Source of the DNA: Synechococcaceae bacterium WBB_10_009
Lineage (GTDB): Bacteria > Cyanobacteriota > Cyanobacteriia > PCC-6307 > Cyanobiaceae
NCBI GenBank assembly: GCA_010030955.1
Contig: RHBP01000117.1
Span: 1 to 5,470 of the forward strand
Length of the DNA stretch: 5,470 nucleotides
Direction of reading: 5' to 3'
The notes below the pieces were generated by a model. That model had not been told where the DNA came from and ran no database searches. It worked only from the letters and a program-made list of their open reading frames with translations. A program made the position numbers and the translations under genes. This document shows positions 1 through 5,470 of the stretch, in pieces; position 1 is the first letter of the stretch, and each line of letters opens with the position of its first letter.

Positions 1-950
1 AGGATGCGGTGGCGCTGCTCCAAGGCCTCCCGCAGGGGCACGAGCGAGCACTCGCCGCGCAGCAGCAGGAAATTGGCGGCCGATGGCATCGGCGTGAGGC
101 CGGGGATCGCCTGCAGGCGCTGCTGCAGCCAGGCCCCTTCGCGGGCGGTCCAGCGCTGCACGCGATGGCACCAGGCGTGGTGGTGCTGGGGATCACGCAG
201 CAGCGCCTGGGCCACCGCCGCGGCCACCGCATTGATGGGCCAGGGGTCGCGCCAGGCGGCCCAGCGCTGCAGCCGCTCCGGCTGGGCCACCGCATAGCCG
301 ATGCGCAGGCCGGCGATGCCGTAGAGCTTGGTGAGGCTGCGGATCACCACCAGGTTGACGTGCTCCGCCACCAGGGGGATCAGGCTCTGGCGCTCGCCAT
401 CGGGCACCAGGGGCAGAAAGGCCTCATCGCAGATCACCAACCGGTGGCGCCGCAGGAGAGGCTCCAGCGCAGCGCGGCTCCAGAGCTGGCCGGTGGGGTT
501 GTGGGGGTTGGTGATCCACAGCACCGGCGCCGGGGGAAACTCCGGCAACGGGCCGGGGGCAGAGCCGGCCCACTGCAGCGGCAACGGTGCCGTCTGCACC
601 GCCCCATCCCAGCAGCGCAGGGCCCGGCCGTAATCGGCGAAGCCCGGCTGGGGCAGCAGCGACGGCCCCAGCGCGGCGGCATCACGGGCCGCCCAGGTGA
701 ACAACTCCGCGGCGCCATTTCCCGGCAGCACCATGGCGGCATCCAGGCCGTGCAGCGCCGCGATCAAACTGCGCAGGGGCAGGGCGGTGCGGTCGGGGTA
801 GGGCTGCAGGGGTGCCCGCCAGGCGGCCCAACGGGCCAGCCAGGGCAAGGCCAGGGGCGCCAAGGAGGCACTGGCATCCAACAGCCGATGGGGCGCGCAG
901 CCCAGGCGACGGGCCGTGGCCTCCAGATTGCCGCCGTGGGTTTCGGGCAC
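1..950 (-). CDS. cobD: L-threonine-O-3-phosphate decarboxylase (CobD/CobC family), 3' end cut by window edge
   Basis: This PLP-dependent fold-type I enzyme is expected to decarboxylate L-threonine phosphate to (R)-1-amino-2-propanol phosphate, the linker of the cobamide nucleotide loop, in the cytoplasm. Numbered from a GTG at 950, it shows the family's N-terminal HGGNL at residues 5-9, an LPGNGAAEL segment at 75-83, the TNPHNPTG substrate/PLP loop at 147-154, CDEAF at 174-178 with the pyridine-binding Asp175, SLTK with the Schiff-base Lys208, and GLRIGYA at 214-220. There are 316 complete codons before the edge; relatives run to about 340-360, so only the C-terminal carboxylate-binding end is missing. 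I chose GTG 950 because HGGNL normally lies within a few residues of the start and an AAGG precedes it by 4 bases. An in-frame ATG at 1034 would add 28 residues. CobD and CobC are names for the same activity in different organisms. Histidinol-phosphate aminotransferase is the main alternative, made less likely by the HGGNL start. Confidence 0.87.
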   Translation of the reverse strand, partial: MPETHGGNLEATARRLGCAPHRLLDASASLAPLALPWLARWAAWRAPLQPYPDRTALPLRSLIAALHGLDAAMVLPGNGAAELFTWAARDAAALGPSLLPQPGFADYGRALRCWDGAVQTAPLPLQWAGSAPGPLPEFPPAPVLWITNPHNPTGQLWSRAALEPLLRRHRLVICDEAFLPLVPDGERQSLIPLVAEHVNLVVIRSLTKLYGIAGLRIGYAVAQPERLQRWAAWRDPWPINAVAAAVAQALLRDPQHHHAWCHRVQRWTAREGAWLQQRLQAIPGLTPMPSAANFLLLRGECSLVPLREALEQRHRI

Positions 951-1032
951 GGTGCCTTGCCGGCTCAAGCCCCCAGCCTGATCGACGGAGCCGCCCACCG
1001 CCGGTAAAACACGCGCACTGCCCCCTGCAGCC
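951..1032. promoter_or_regulatory. Divergent intergenic region between cobD and the pentapeptide-repeat gene
   Basis: This gap of about 80 bases is bounded by the preferred GTG start of cobD on one side and the ATG of the rightward gene on the other, so it should hold promoters for both. It is GC-rich, and its only A-rich run is around 1005-1011. I see no convincing leftward promoter, no inverted repeat that looks like an operator, and no riboswitch; in particular I could not identify a cobalamin riboswitch, for which the gap is too short. If cobD really starts at 1034, the gap vanishes and the leftward promoter must lie inside the facing gene. Confidence 0.4.
982..1010 (+). promoter_or_regulatory. 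Candidate sigma-70-type promoter for the pentapeptide-repeat gene
   Basis: TCGACG at 982-987 matches 4 of 6 bases of the -35 consensus TTGACA. TAAAAC at 1005-1010 matches 4 of 6 of the -10 consensus TATAAT. The spacer is exactly 17 bases. Transcription would start near 1016-1018, leaving a leader of only about 16 bases before the ATG at 1033, in which no Shine-Dalgarno sequence is visible. The match is modest and could be chance, but it is the only A-rich candidate in the gap. Confidence 0.28.
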
Positions 1033-1869
1033 ATGCCCCGCTCCCCCCGCAGCCGGCGCTGGCCGGGCCCTGCAACGGCGCTCCCGGCCGCATTGATGGC
1101 AGCGAGCGTGCAGGCCTCCATGCCAGGCCCAGCCCTGGCGCTGACCCCGGAGGCCCTGGTGCGCACCCTGGAGCAACGCCGGTGTGAACGCTGCCAGCTG
1201 CAGGATGCCGACCTGGTGCAGGCCGATCTGCGCGAAGCCAGGCTGCGGGGCGCCCAACTGCAGCGGGCCAACCTGAGCGGCGCCCGGCTCGATGGCGCCG
1301 ATCTGCGCGGCGCCAACCTGAGCCACACCAGCCTGGTGGGGGCATCCCTGCGGGGGGCCGACCTGCGCGGCAGTCTGCTGATCGGCACCGACCTGCGCGA
1401 CTGCGACCTGAGCGAAGCCCAACTCGATGCGGCGGCTTTAAACCGCAGCCACTGGCAGCAGGCCCGGGGCGTGACCACCGGCTCCCAGGGCTACGCCGAA
1501 CTGCACAACGCCGGCGTCCATGCCGCCCAGGCGGGACGCCACGCGGAGGCGGAGCGCTGGTTCAGCGGCGCCATCCAACAACTCCCCAACGCCGCCATCA
1601 GCTGGGTGGCCCGGGGCATGAGCCGCGCCGAACAGGGCCAGTTCAGCCTCGCCGCCCAGGACCTGCGCTATGCCGGTCGGCTCTACGGAGCCATGGGCGA
1701 CCAGGAGCAGGCGAAGGCCCTTGATCAGGCCGCAACGCTGCTCGTGGCCCCCAACGCCCGCAGCAAGGGGGGCAACGGCCTGGGCTCCCAGCTGCTCGGT
1801 GGTGCCATGGCGGCGTTCAAGGTGATTGCCCCGCTGGCGGCCAAGGCGATGCTGCCGGCGCCGCTCTAG
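1033..1869 (+). CDS. Probably exported pentapeptide-repeat protein with C-terminal TPR-like repeats, function unknown
   Basis: The 278-residue product has a basic start (RSRR at residues 6-9), a moderately hydrophobic stretch to about 28, and a possible signal peptidase site after ALA (34-36), so export to periplasm or thylakoid lumen is likely. A CERC (CxxC) motif at 51-54 leads into an unbroken pentapeptide array with Leu at every fifth position from 56 to 136 (17 repeats, about four coils of a right-handed quadrilateral beta-helix), mostly with Ala two residues before it. TPR-like repeats follow at about 154-187 and 188-221, with canonical Gly, Ala and Pro positions (G161, G168, A173, F177, A180, P185; then W191, G195, G202, A207, A214). 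A partial third repeat and an Ala-rich hydrophobic tail complete it. ATG 1033 is the first start after an in-frame TGA at 979-981. The stop overlaps that of convergent pilQ. Such folds act as scaffolds or binding surfaces; no enzyme motif is visible. Confidence 0.85.
   Translation: MPRSPRSRRWPGPATALPAALMAASVQASMPGPALALTPEALVRTLEQRRCERCQLQDADLVQADLREARLRGAQLQRANLSGARLDGADLRGANLSHTSLVGASLRGADLRGSLLIGTDLRDCDLSEAQLDAAALNRSHWQQARGVTTGSQGYAELHNAGVHAAQAGRHAEAERWFSGAIQQLPNAAISWVARGMSRAEQGQFSLAAQDLRYAGRLYGAMGDQEQAKALDQAATLLVAPNARSKGGNGLGSQLLGGAMAAFKVIAPLAAKAMLPAPL
1866..1869. other. CTAG shared by two convergent stop codons
   Basis: The palindrome CTAG supplies TAG on the plus strand (1867-1869) for the pentapeptide gene and TAG on the minus strand (1868-1866) for pilQ. 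It sits inside a longer palindrome, TCTAGA, at 1865-1870. There is therefore no space between the two genes, and any terminator for either transcript must lie inside the neighbouring coding sequence. I see no hairpin followed by a T run here in either direction. Confidence 0.9.
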
Positions 1870-4169
1870 AAGCCCGGGTTGCCGGTGCCCATGAACTGGC
1901 GTGCCTCGCGGGTCACCGCTTGGTAGCCGTAGCCGTAGGTGCCGCCCTCGCCGTCGTTGATCACCCGCGGCGTCACCAGAATCACCAACTCACGCTTGCT
2001 GCGGGCGTTGTTGGAGCTGCGGAAGAACTGACCCACGAAGGGGAGGTCCCCGACGATGGGCCACTTGGTCACCGCCTGGTTGTCGGCGTCGGAGATCACA
2101 CCGGTGAGGATGAGGGTCTGGCCATCCCGCACCCGCACCGTGCCGGTGTCGAGGCGCCGCACCTGCAGGATGTTGATGCGCCCGCAACCGGCCACCTGCT
2201 CCACCGAGTTGGCCCCGGCCCGGGCGGAGATGGAGGGCGACAGCGCGAACGACACAAAGCCGTTGTCGTCGATCTTGAGCACCCGGGCACCGAAGGTGAG
2301 CCCTTCCGTGCCGAACTGGGGCTGGCAGGTGTTGGGGGCTCCGTTCTGTCCCGCCTGCACGATGTAGTCGGTGATCACCTGGGAGCCCACCGTCACAAAC
2401 GCCTCGTTGGAGTAGGGGCGTCCGATGCTGGCGGTGTTGAGCACGGTGTTGGACCCGGCCGCGGCGGCGGAGGCCGCGAGGGCCACCTCCTTGCCCCCCT
2501 GGATCGGGTCGTCGTTCTCGCTGAGGATCAAGGTGGGGCTGGCCAGCACCTTGGTGCTGCTGGAGACGATCGCCGCCCGCACCAGGTCGTAGAAGTTGTT
2601 GTTGGCGTAGGCGGTGCCGGGGTTGAGGGGCGCCGGTGTGGCACTGGCCGCGATGTCAACCGTGGTTTGCGATGTCGAACCGCTGTTGCTGGTGGTGGTG
2701 TTAGCCAACTGCTGCTGCAACTTGGCCGTTTGGGAGCCACCGCTGATGGTGTCAAAGCCACCGTTGGGCGAAGGGGGCAAGCGGTTGTTGAACGCACCGA
2801 TCAGCCGCCCTTCGTCGTTGACGATGAAGTTGTTGCCGTAGCGGAAGGCAAAGCTGTTCTTCACGGCCGCTTCGTTCTCCAGCGCCACATCGAGGATCTT
2901 CACGGACAGGGCCACCTGCCGCTCCCGCAGGTCGATCTGGCGCAGGTAGTTCTCCGCCACCGCCACCACCTGGGGATCCCCCACCAGGGTCACGGACTGC
3001 AGGCGGGAATCGGTGGTACCGCTGAGGCCCCGCAGGGGGCCAGCCGCGGCGCCGTAGGTCTCGGTGGTGGTGATCGTCTCGCGTTTGGTCTGCTGCTGCG
3101 CCTCGCCGCCCGCCACCTGATTGGCCTGCGACTGGCCCTGGGTGACGGTGTTGGTGATCAGGTTGACCTTGGTCATGCGGGCCCCGAGGCTGGCCAGGTA
3201 ATCGGCCGCCGAGGCGGCCGACGCCTGGTTCAACCGGTACACCTTGGAGAGCTGGGCGCCGAAGGTCTTCGATTGCACCGAGGGCCCCACCATCAGCATG
3301 CGGCCCTCCTGCTTGGCCTGCAGACCCGAGGCCAGCAGCACCGCGTTGATGGCCCGTGCGTAGCTTTCACCGCGGAACGCCAACGACACCGTCGGCGATG
3401 GCGCCGCCGCAGGGGCCGCGGCCACCGCGGTGGTGCCCATGGGCTCGTCGCCCACGTAAACAAAGCCATAGCCCCCCATCTGGGCGAGGGCCATCAGGGC
3501 ATCCCGCGCCGGTGCGTTGCGCAGGGTCATGGTGACCGGCGGGCCGCTGAGGTTGAGGTAGCTGCGGTTGCGCAGCACCATCGTTCCCACGGCCATGTCC
3601 CCCAGGGGTGGCGCCACGGCACGGGGCTGAAGCGGTGGGGCATAACTGGCCTGGGGCAAGGCGCCGGGTTGCCGCAGGTTGAACTGCCCGGTTTGGGCGG
3701 GTGGGGTGACGACCCCCGTGAAGCTCAGGATGAGATCGCGGCCGTCGGCACTCACCATGGGGCGCCCCAGGGGCACGCCGGGCAGGGGCGTTACGGCAAT
3801 GCGGTAGCTGCTGCCGGCACCGTCGATGCTCACCTGCCGCAACCCCGCCTCGGGGAACGCCATGGTCTGCGGACCCAGTCGCAGGGCGCTGGGGCTGGCC
3901 AGCTGCAACTCCCCTTGCCAGCCGCCGGCACCCTGGCTCTGGCGCAACACCGGCCCCGGCCCAGCACCCTGAATCACCACCTCCACGCCATCGGCGCTGC
4001 GGCGCACCTGCAGCAGCAGCGCGCCGCCATTGGGGGCGGGCTGCTGCTGCAGGTGCTGCACCGACTGGGGAGGCCGGGCCGGGGCCTGAGCGTGGGCGTC
4101 CACCCCAGCCACCAGGGTGGCCATCGCGGCGGCGGCGGCCCTGGCCGCAAACAAACCGCGATGGATCAT
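1866..4169 (-). CDS. pilQ: Type IV pilus outer-membrane secretin PilQ
   Basis: PilQ forms the ring through which the type IV pilus crosses the outer membrane. The 767-residue product starts with an Ala-rich signal peptide ending near AHA (25-27). An AMIN-like beta domain at about 50-150, which in the family binds peptidoglycan, is followed by a Pro-rich linker (about 155-190). A secretin/TonB short N-terminal domain lies at about 200-296, an N1-type ring domain at 305-416, and the secretin barrel domain at about 417-738. The barrel carries VLASPTLILSEN (541-552) and the hallmark VRDGQTLILTG (680-690), PIVGDLPFVGQFF (704-716) and ELVILVTPRV (727-736) motifs. Polar, low-complexity inserts occur at 341-371 and 487-520. 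It is the last pil gene here, 74 bases after pilO, and no PilP gene intervenes. I chose ATG 4169 over the adjacent TTG 4172. The protein ends in Phe, as many outer-membrane proteins do. Confidence 0.96.
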   Translation of the reverse strand: MIHRGLFAARAAAAAMATLVAGVDAHAQAPARPPQSVQHLQQQPAPNGGALLLQVRRSADGVEVVIQGAGPGPVLRQSQGAGGWQGELQLASPSALRLGPQTMAFPEAGLRQVSIDGAGSSYRIAVTPLPGVPLGRPMVSADGRDLILSFTGVVTPPAQTGQFNLRQPGALPQASYAPPLQPRAVAPPLGDMAVGTMVLRNRSYLNLSGPPVTMTLRNAPARDALMALAQMGGYGFVYVGDEPMGTTAVAAAPAAAPSPTVSLAFRGESYARAINAVLLASGLQAKQEGRMLMVGPSVQSKTFGAQLSKVYRLNQASAASAADYLASLGARMTKVNLITNTVTQGQSQANQVAGGEAQQQTKRETITTTETYGAAAGPLRGLSGTTDSRLQSVTLVGDPQVVAVAENYLRQIDLRERQVALSVKILDVALENEAAVKNSFAFRYGNNFIVNDEGRLIGAFNNRLPPSPNGGFDTISGGSQTAKLQQQLANTTTSNSGSTSQTTVDIAASATPAPLNPGTAYANNNFYDLVRAAIVSSSTKVLASPTLILSENDDPIQGGKEVALAASAAAAGSNTVLNTASIGRPYSNEAFVTVGSQVITDYIVQAGQNGAPNTCQPQFGTEGLTFGARVLKIDDNGFVSFALSPSISARAGANSVEQVAGCGRINILQVRRLDTGTVRVRDGQTLILTGVISDADNQAVTKWPIVGDLPFVGQFFRSSNNARSKRELVILVTPRVINDGEGGTYGYGYQAVTREARQFMGTGNPGF

Positions 4170-4243
4170 CAATGGCCCGGGGCAGCGTTGGCCGGATGGT
4201 ATCGACGGCGGGGCCGTGCCACCAGGGTGAGGGGTTGCGGCCG
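4170..4243 (-). other. pilO-pilQ intergenic spacer
   Basis: Seventy-four GC-rich bases separate the pilO stop from the pilQ start, far too few for a PilP lipoprotein gene. I see no Shine-Dalgarno sequence near the pilQ ATG, no hairpin with a T run, and no promoter match better than chance. The gap is much looser than the overlapping pilN-pilO junction, so pilQ translation is not coupled to pilO. A weak internal promoter or RNA processing site is possible but not visible. Confidence 0.35.
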
Positions 4244-4873
4244 TTATGGCGACGGCCGGGCGTCGTAGTAGCTGAGGTTGAGACGCAGTTCAGCGGGGGT
4301 GCCCGCCTTCACCGCCAAATCGCTCTGCACCATCAGGGGCGAGAGGCGCTCCAGCCGCCGCAGGAATTGCACCAGCTGCGGGCCGGCACCGCGGGCGGTG
4401 AGCAACACACTGGTTTTGTCCCAGCCCGGAGCCAACAGGGGATCCGCCGGTGGCTTGGCGGGCTTGGCGCTGGGCTTGGCGGTGTGACCAGCGGTTGGCG
4501 CAGCGGTGGTGGGTGATGGCACCGGTTCGTAGCGATCCAGCACCACCCCGGCGGCGGCGGCTTCAGCGCTCAACATCGCCAACAGCGTGGAGACATCCCC
4601 ACTGCCCGCGATCAGGGTGCTGATCTGCCGGTTGCTGGCCTCAGCCCGCTGCAGACGCTGCTCGAGGTCAGCGAGTTGCCGGCGCAACAGCGGCAGCCGC
4701 TGGCGCCCCTCCTGCAACTGCCCCCAACGCTGCCGCTCCAGCTGCAATCCCTGCCATTGCGGACCCACCACCAGGGCCCCGATGGCCAGGGCCAGCAGGC
4801 CGCCGAGCAACACCGGCCCCGCCACCAACACCCGCTGGCGGTGCCGCTCCGTCAGCCCCGGCCACGCACTCAT
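4244..4873 (-). CDS. pilO: Type IV pilus inner-membrane alignment protein PilO
   Basis: PilO pairs with PilN in the inner membrane and periplasm to connect the pilus motor side to the secretin. The 209-residue product has a short cytoplasmic start, one transmembrane helix at about 15-37, a periplasmic coiled coil at about 40-80 (LRRQLADLEQRLQRAEA, 63-79), and a ferredoxin-like alpha/beta domain from about 90 to 205. That domain is interrupted by a Pro/Ala/Thr/Lys-rich insert at about 117-148. Family identity rests on this architecture and on position between pilN and pilQ, since PilO sequences are poorly conserved. The ATG at 4873 overlaps the pilN stop as ATGA, implying coupled translation, and a G-rich run a few bases upstream may help ribosome binding. 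A longer in-frame version from 4996 would run through the end of pilN and put about 40 extra residues ahead of the membrane helix, so I rejected it. Confidence 0.85.
   Translation of the reverse strand: MSAWPGLTERHRQRVLVAGPVLLGGLLALAIGALVVGPQWQGLQLERQRWGQLQEGRQRLPLLRRQLADLEQRLQRAEASNRQISTLIAGSGDVSTLLAMLSAEAAAAGVVLDRYEPVPSPTTAAPTAGHTAKPSAKPAKPPADPLLAPGWDKTSVLLTARGAGPQLVQFLRRLERLSPLMVQSDLAVKAGTPAELRLNLSYYDARPSP
4452..4481 (-). repeat. Short in-frame repeat coding the Lys/Pro linker of PilO
   Basis: The nonamer GGCTTGGCG (plus-strand reading) occurs at 4452-4460, 4461-4469 and 4473-4481, the last two separated by CTG. All copies are in the same reading frame and, on the minus strand, encode the alternating Ala-Lys-Pro part of the PilO insert (about residues 132-141). 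Copy number of such a repeat could vary between strains through replication slippage without breaking the frame. Confidence 0.7.
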
Positions 4874-5470
4874 CGCAACACCCCCGCCCGCTGCAGCAGC
4901 TGCAGACGTCTGGCCAGGCCATCGGCCTGGAGGCTCGCCAACACCGACGCCTGCTGCTGCGGCTGCAGGCTGGCAAAGCGGGCGGTGAGCTCCCATCCCA
5001 ACGGTTCCGTTGGCTTGTCGCGGCTGAGTTTCACCACGGTCACCCCATCCGGCTGAACCAACGGGGAGCGGGCGAGCAGCAGCTGCAGGCCATTCACCCG
5101 CCGAAAGGCCTCCGGATCGGCCGCCACCCCCTTGAGCTGCAGCTGCTCCCCCTGCACCTGCAACGCGGTGACCTGCACCCCAGCCGGCGTCACCCGCAGC
5201 ACATCGGTGAGCAACGCCGATCCGGATTGCACCGCCACGATCCCCCGCGCCAACCCCTCGGTGCTCCGCTCCAGCTGCCGCACGCGCCGTCGCGCCTGCT
5301 GAACGCGGGTCTCCAGGGCCTGGCGTTGAACCGGCACCCCCTGCAGGGCATCGGCCTGGGCGGCCAGCTGCCAGCGGTGCACCTGCAGGGCCACGCCCAG
5401 GGCTGACACCGCCACAACGGGCAGCAGCCCCAGGGCCAGGCCCCGGCGCAGCAACGGTGCGGCAGGGGCA
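4870..5470 (-). CDS. pilN: Type IV pilus inner-membrane assembly protein PilN, 5' end cut by window edge
   Basis: PilN is the partner of PilO; its cytoplasmic N-terminus normally binds PilM. The frame is open to the right edge with no in-frame ATG or GTG that fits, so the start and the PilM-binding segment lie outside the window; 199 complete residues are visible. A basic LLRR (6-9) precedes a transmembrane helix at about 10-28, then a periplasmic coiled coil at about 30-75 (LETRVQQARRRVRQLE, 52-67). A ferredoxin-like domain follows, with the PilN-style pattern LLTDVLRVTPAGVQVTALQV (86-105), QLQLKGVAAD (109-118) and a later strand near VTVVKLSRD (143-151). A helical C-terminal tail of about 35 residues extends past the fold. 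A TTG at 5454 could be read as a start, but it would leave almost nothing before the membrane helix. The gene overlaps pilO by four bases. Identification leans on order and architecture. Confidence 0.84.
   Translation of the reverse strand, partial: APAAPLLRRGLALGLLPVVAVSALGVALQVHRWQLAAQADALQGVPVQRQALETRVQQARRRVRQLERSTEGLARGIVAVQSGSALLTDVLRVTPAGVQVTALQVQGEQLQLKGVAADPEAFRRVNGLQLLLARSPLVQPDGVTVVKLSRDKPTEPLGWELTARFASLQPQQQASVLASLQADGLARRLQLLQRAGVLR

Noticed and set aside
9..1007. A 332-codon open frame on the plus strand, opposite cobD
   Set aside because: The minus strand encodes a clear PLP enzyme with TNPHNPTG and SLTK motifs; the plus-strand product is low-complexity Gln/Gly/Arg sequence.
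951..1032. Cobalamin riboswitch upstream of cobD
   Set aside because: The gap is too short for the roughly 200-base element, and I recognise no B12-box-like sequence.
1048..1063. Possible twin-arginine export motif (SRRW near residues 7-10 of the pentapeptide protein)
   Set aside because: The residues after RR are W-P-G, not the hydrophobic pair expected of a Tat motif; an ordinary Sec-type signal fits at least as well.
682..1422. A minus-strand frame with a regular Ala-Gln-Val/Ile-Gly repeat
   Set aside because: The periodicity is the pentapeptide array of the plus-strand gene read antisense; it has no independent support.
2566..2573. Near match to the cyanobacterial HIP1 octamer (ACGATCGC)
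   Set aside because: It is one base off GCGATCGC, and I saw no exact copy elsewhere in the window, so it gives no support for HIP1 enrichment.
1920..4268. A 782-codon open frame on the plus strand, opposite pilQ
   Set aside because: It is antisense to a secretin with complete family motifs. Its product is a His/Gly/Arg-rich mixture with no domain pattern, as expected when GC-rich codon bias removes stops from the opposite frame.
4244..4996. A longer PilO starting at 4996
   Set aside because: The extension overlaps the end of pilN and adds about 40 Ala/Gly/Pro-rich residues ahead of the membrane helix; ATG 4873 in an ATGA overlap is the usual arrangement.

Overview
The window is almost fully coding and very rich in G+C (well over 60% by eye). 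It reads as a piece of a picocyanobacterial chromosome of the high-GC Synechococcus/Cyanobium type. The reasons are the pilN-pilO-pilQ order with no pilP gene, as in cyanobacteria such as Synechocystis, an exported pentapeptide-repeat protein with a CxxC lead-in of a kind common in cyanobacteria, and a cobalamin-type aminotransferase. The lineage is inferred from gene style; no rRNA or other marker is present.

Layout, left to right. Positions 1-950 (minus strand) hold most of a PLP-dependent L-threonine-O-3-phosphate decarboxylase (CobD/CobC) whose C-terminus runs off the left edge. Positions 951-1032 are a short divergent intergenic gap with one candidate promoter for the rightward gene. Positions 1033-1869 (plus strand) encode a probably exported protein with a pentapeptide-repeat solenoid followed by TPR-type helical repeats; its specific function is not recognisable. 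Positions 1866-4169 (minus strand) encode PilQ, the outer-membrane secretin of the type IV pilus. Its stop codon overlaps that of the pentapeptide gene in a single CTAG. Positions 4244-4873 and 4870-5470 (minus strand) encode PilO and PilN, joined by an ATGA overlap; PilN is cut by the right edge, and pilM would be expected beyond it.

How the genes work together: PilN and PilO form the periplasmic alignment complex that links the cytoplasmic PilM/motor side to the PilQ pore, so the right two thirds of the window is the distal part of a leftward pilMNOQ operon. In cyanobacteria these pili serve motility, DNA uptake and, in planktonic strains, staying suspended. The decarboxylase makes the aminopropanol phosphate arm of cobamides and has no evident link to pili.

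No tRNA, rRNA, CRISPR array, insertion sequence or prophage gene is visible. I see no clear new multi-gene system. The most open question is the exported pentapeptide-TPR protein packed tail-to-tail against pilQ.
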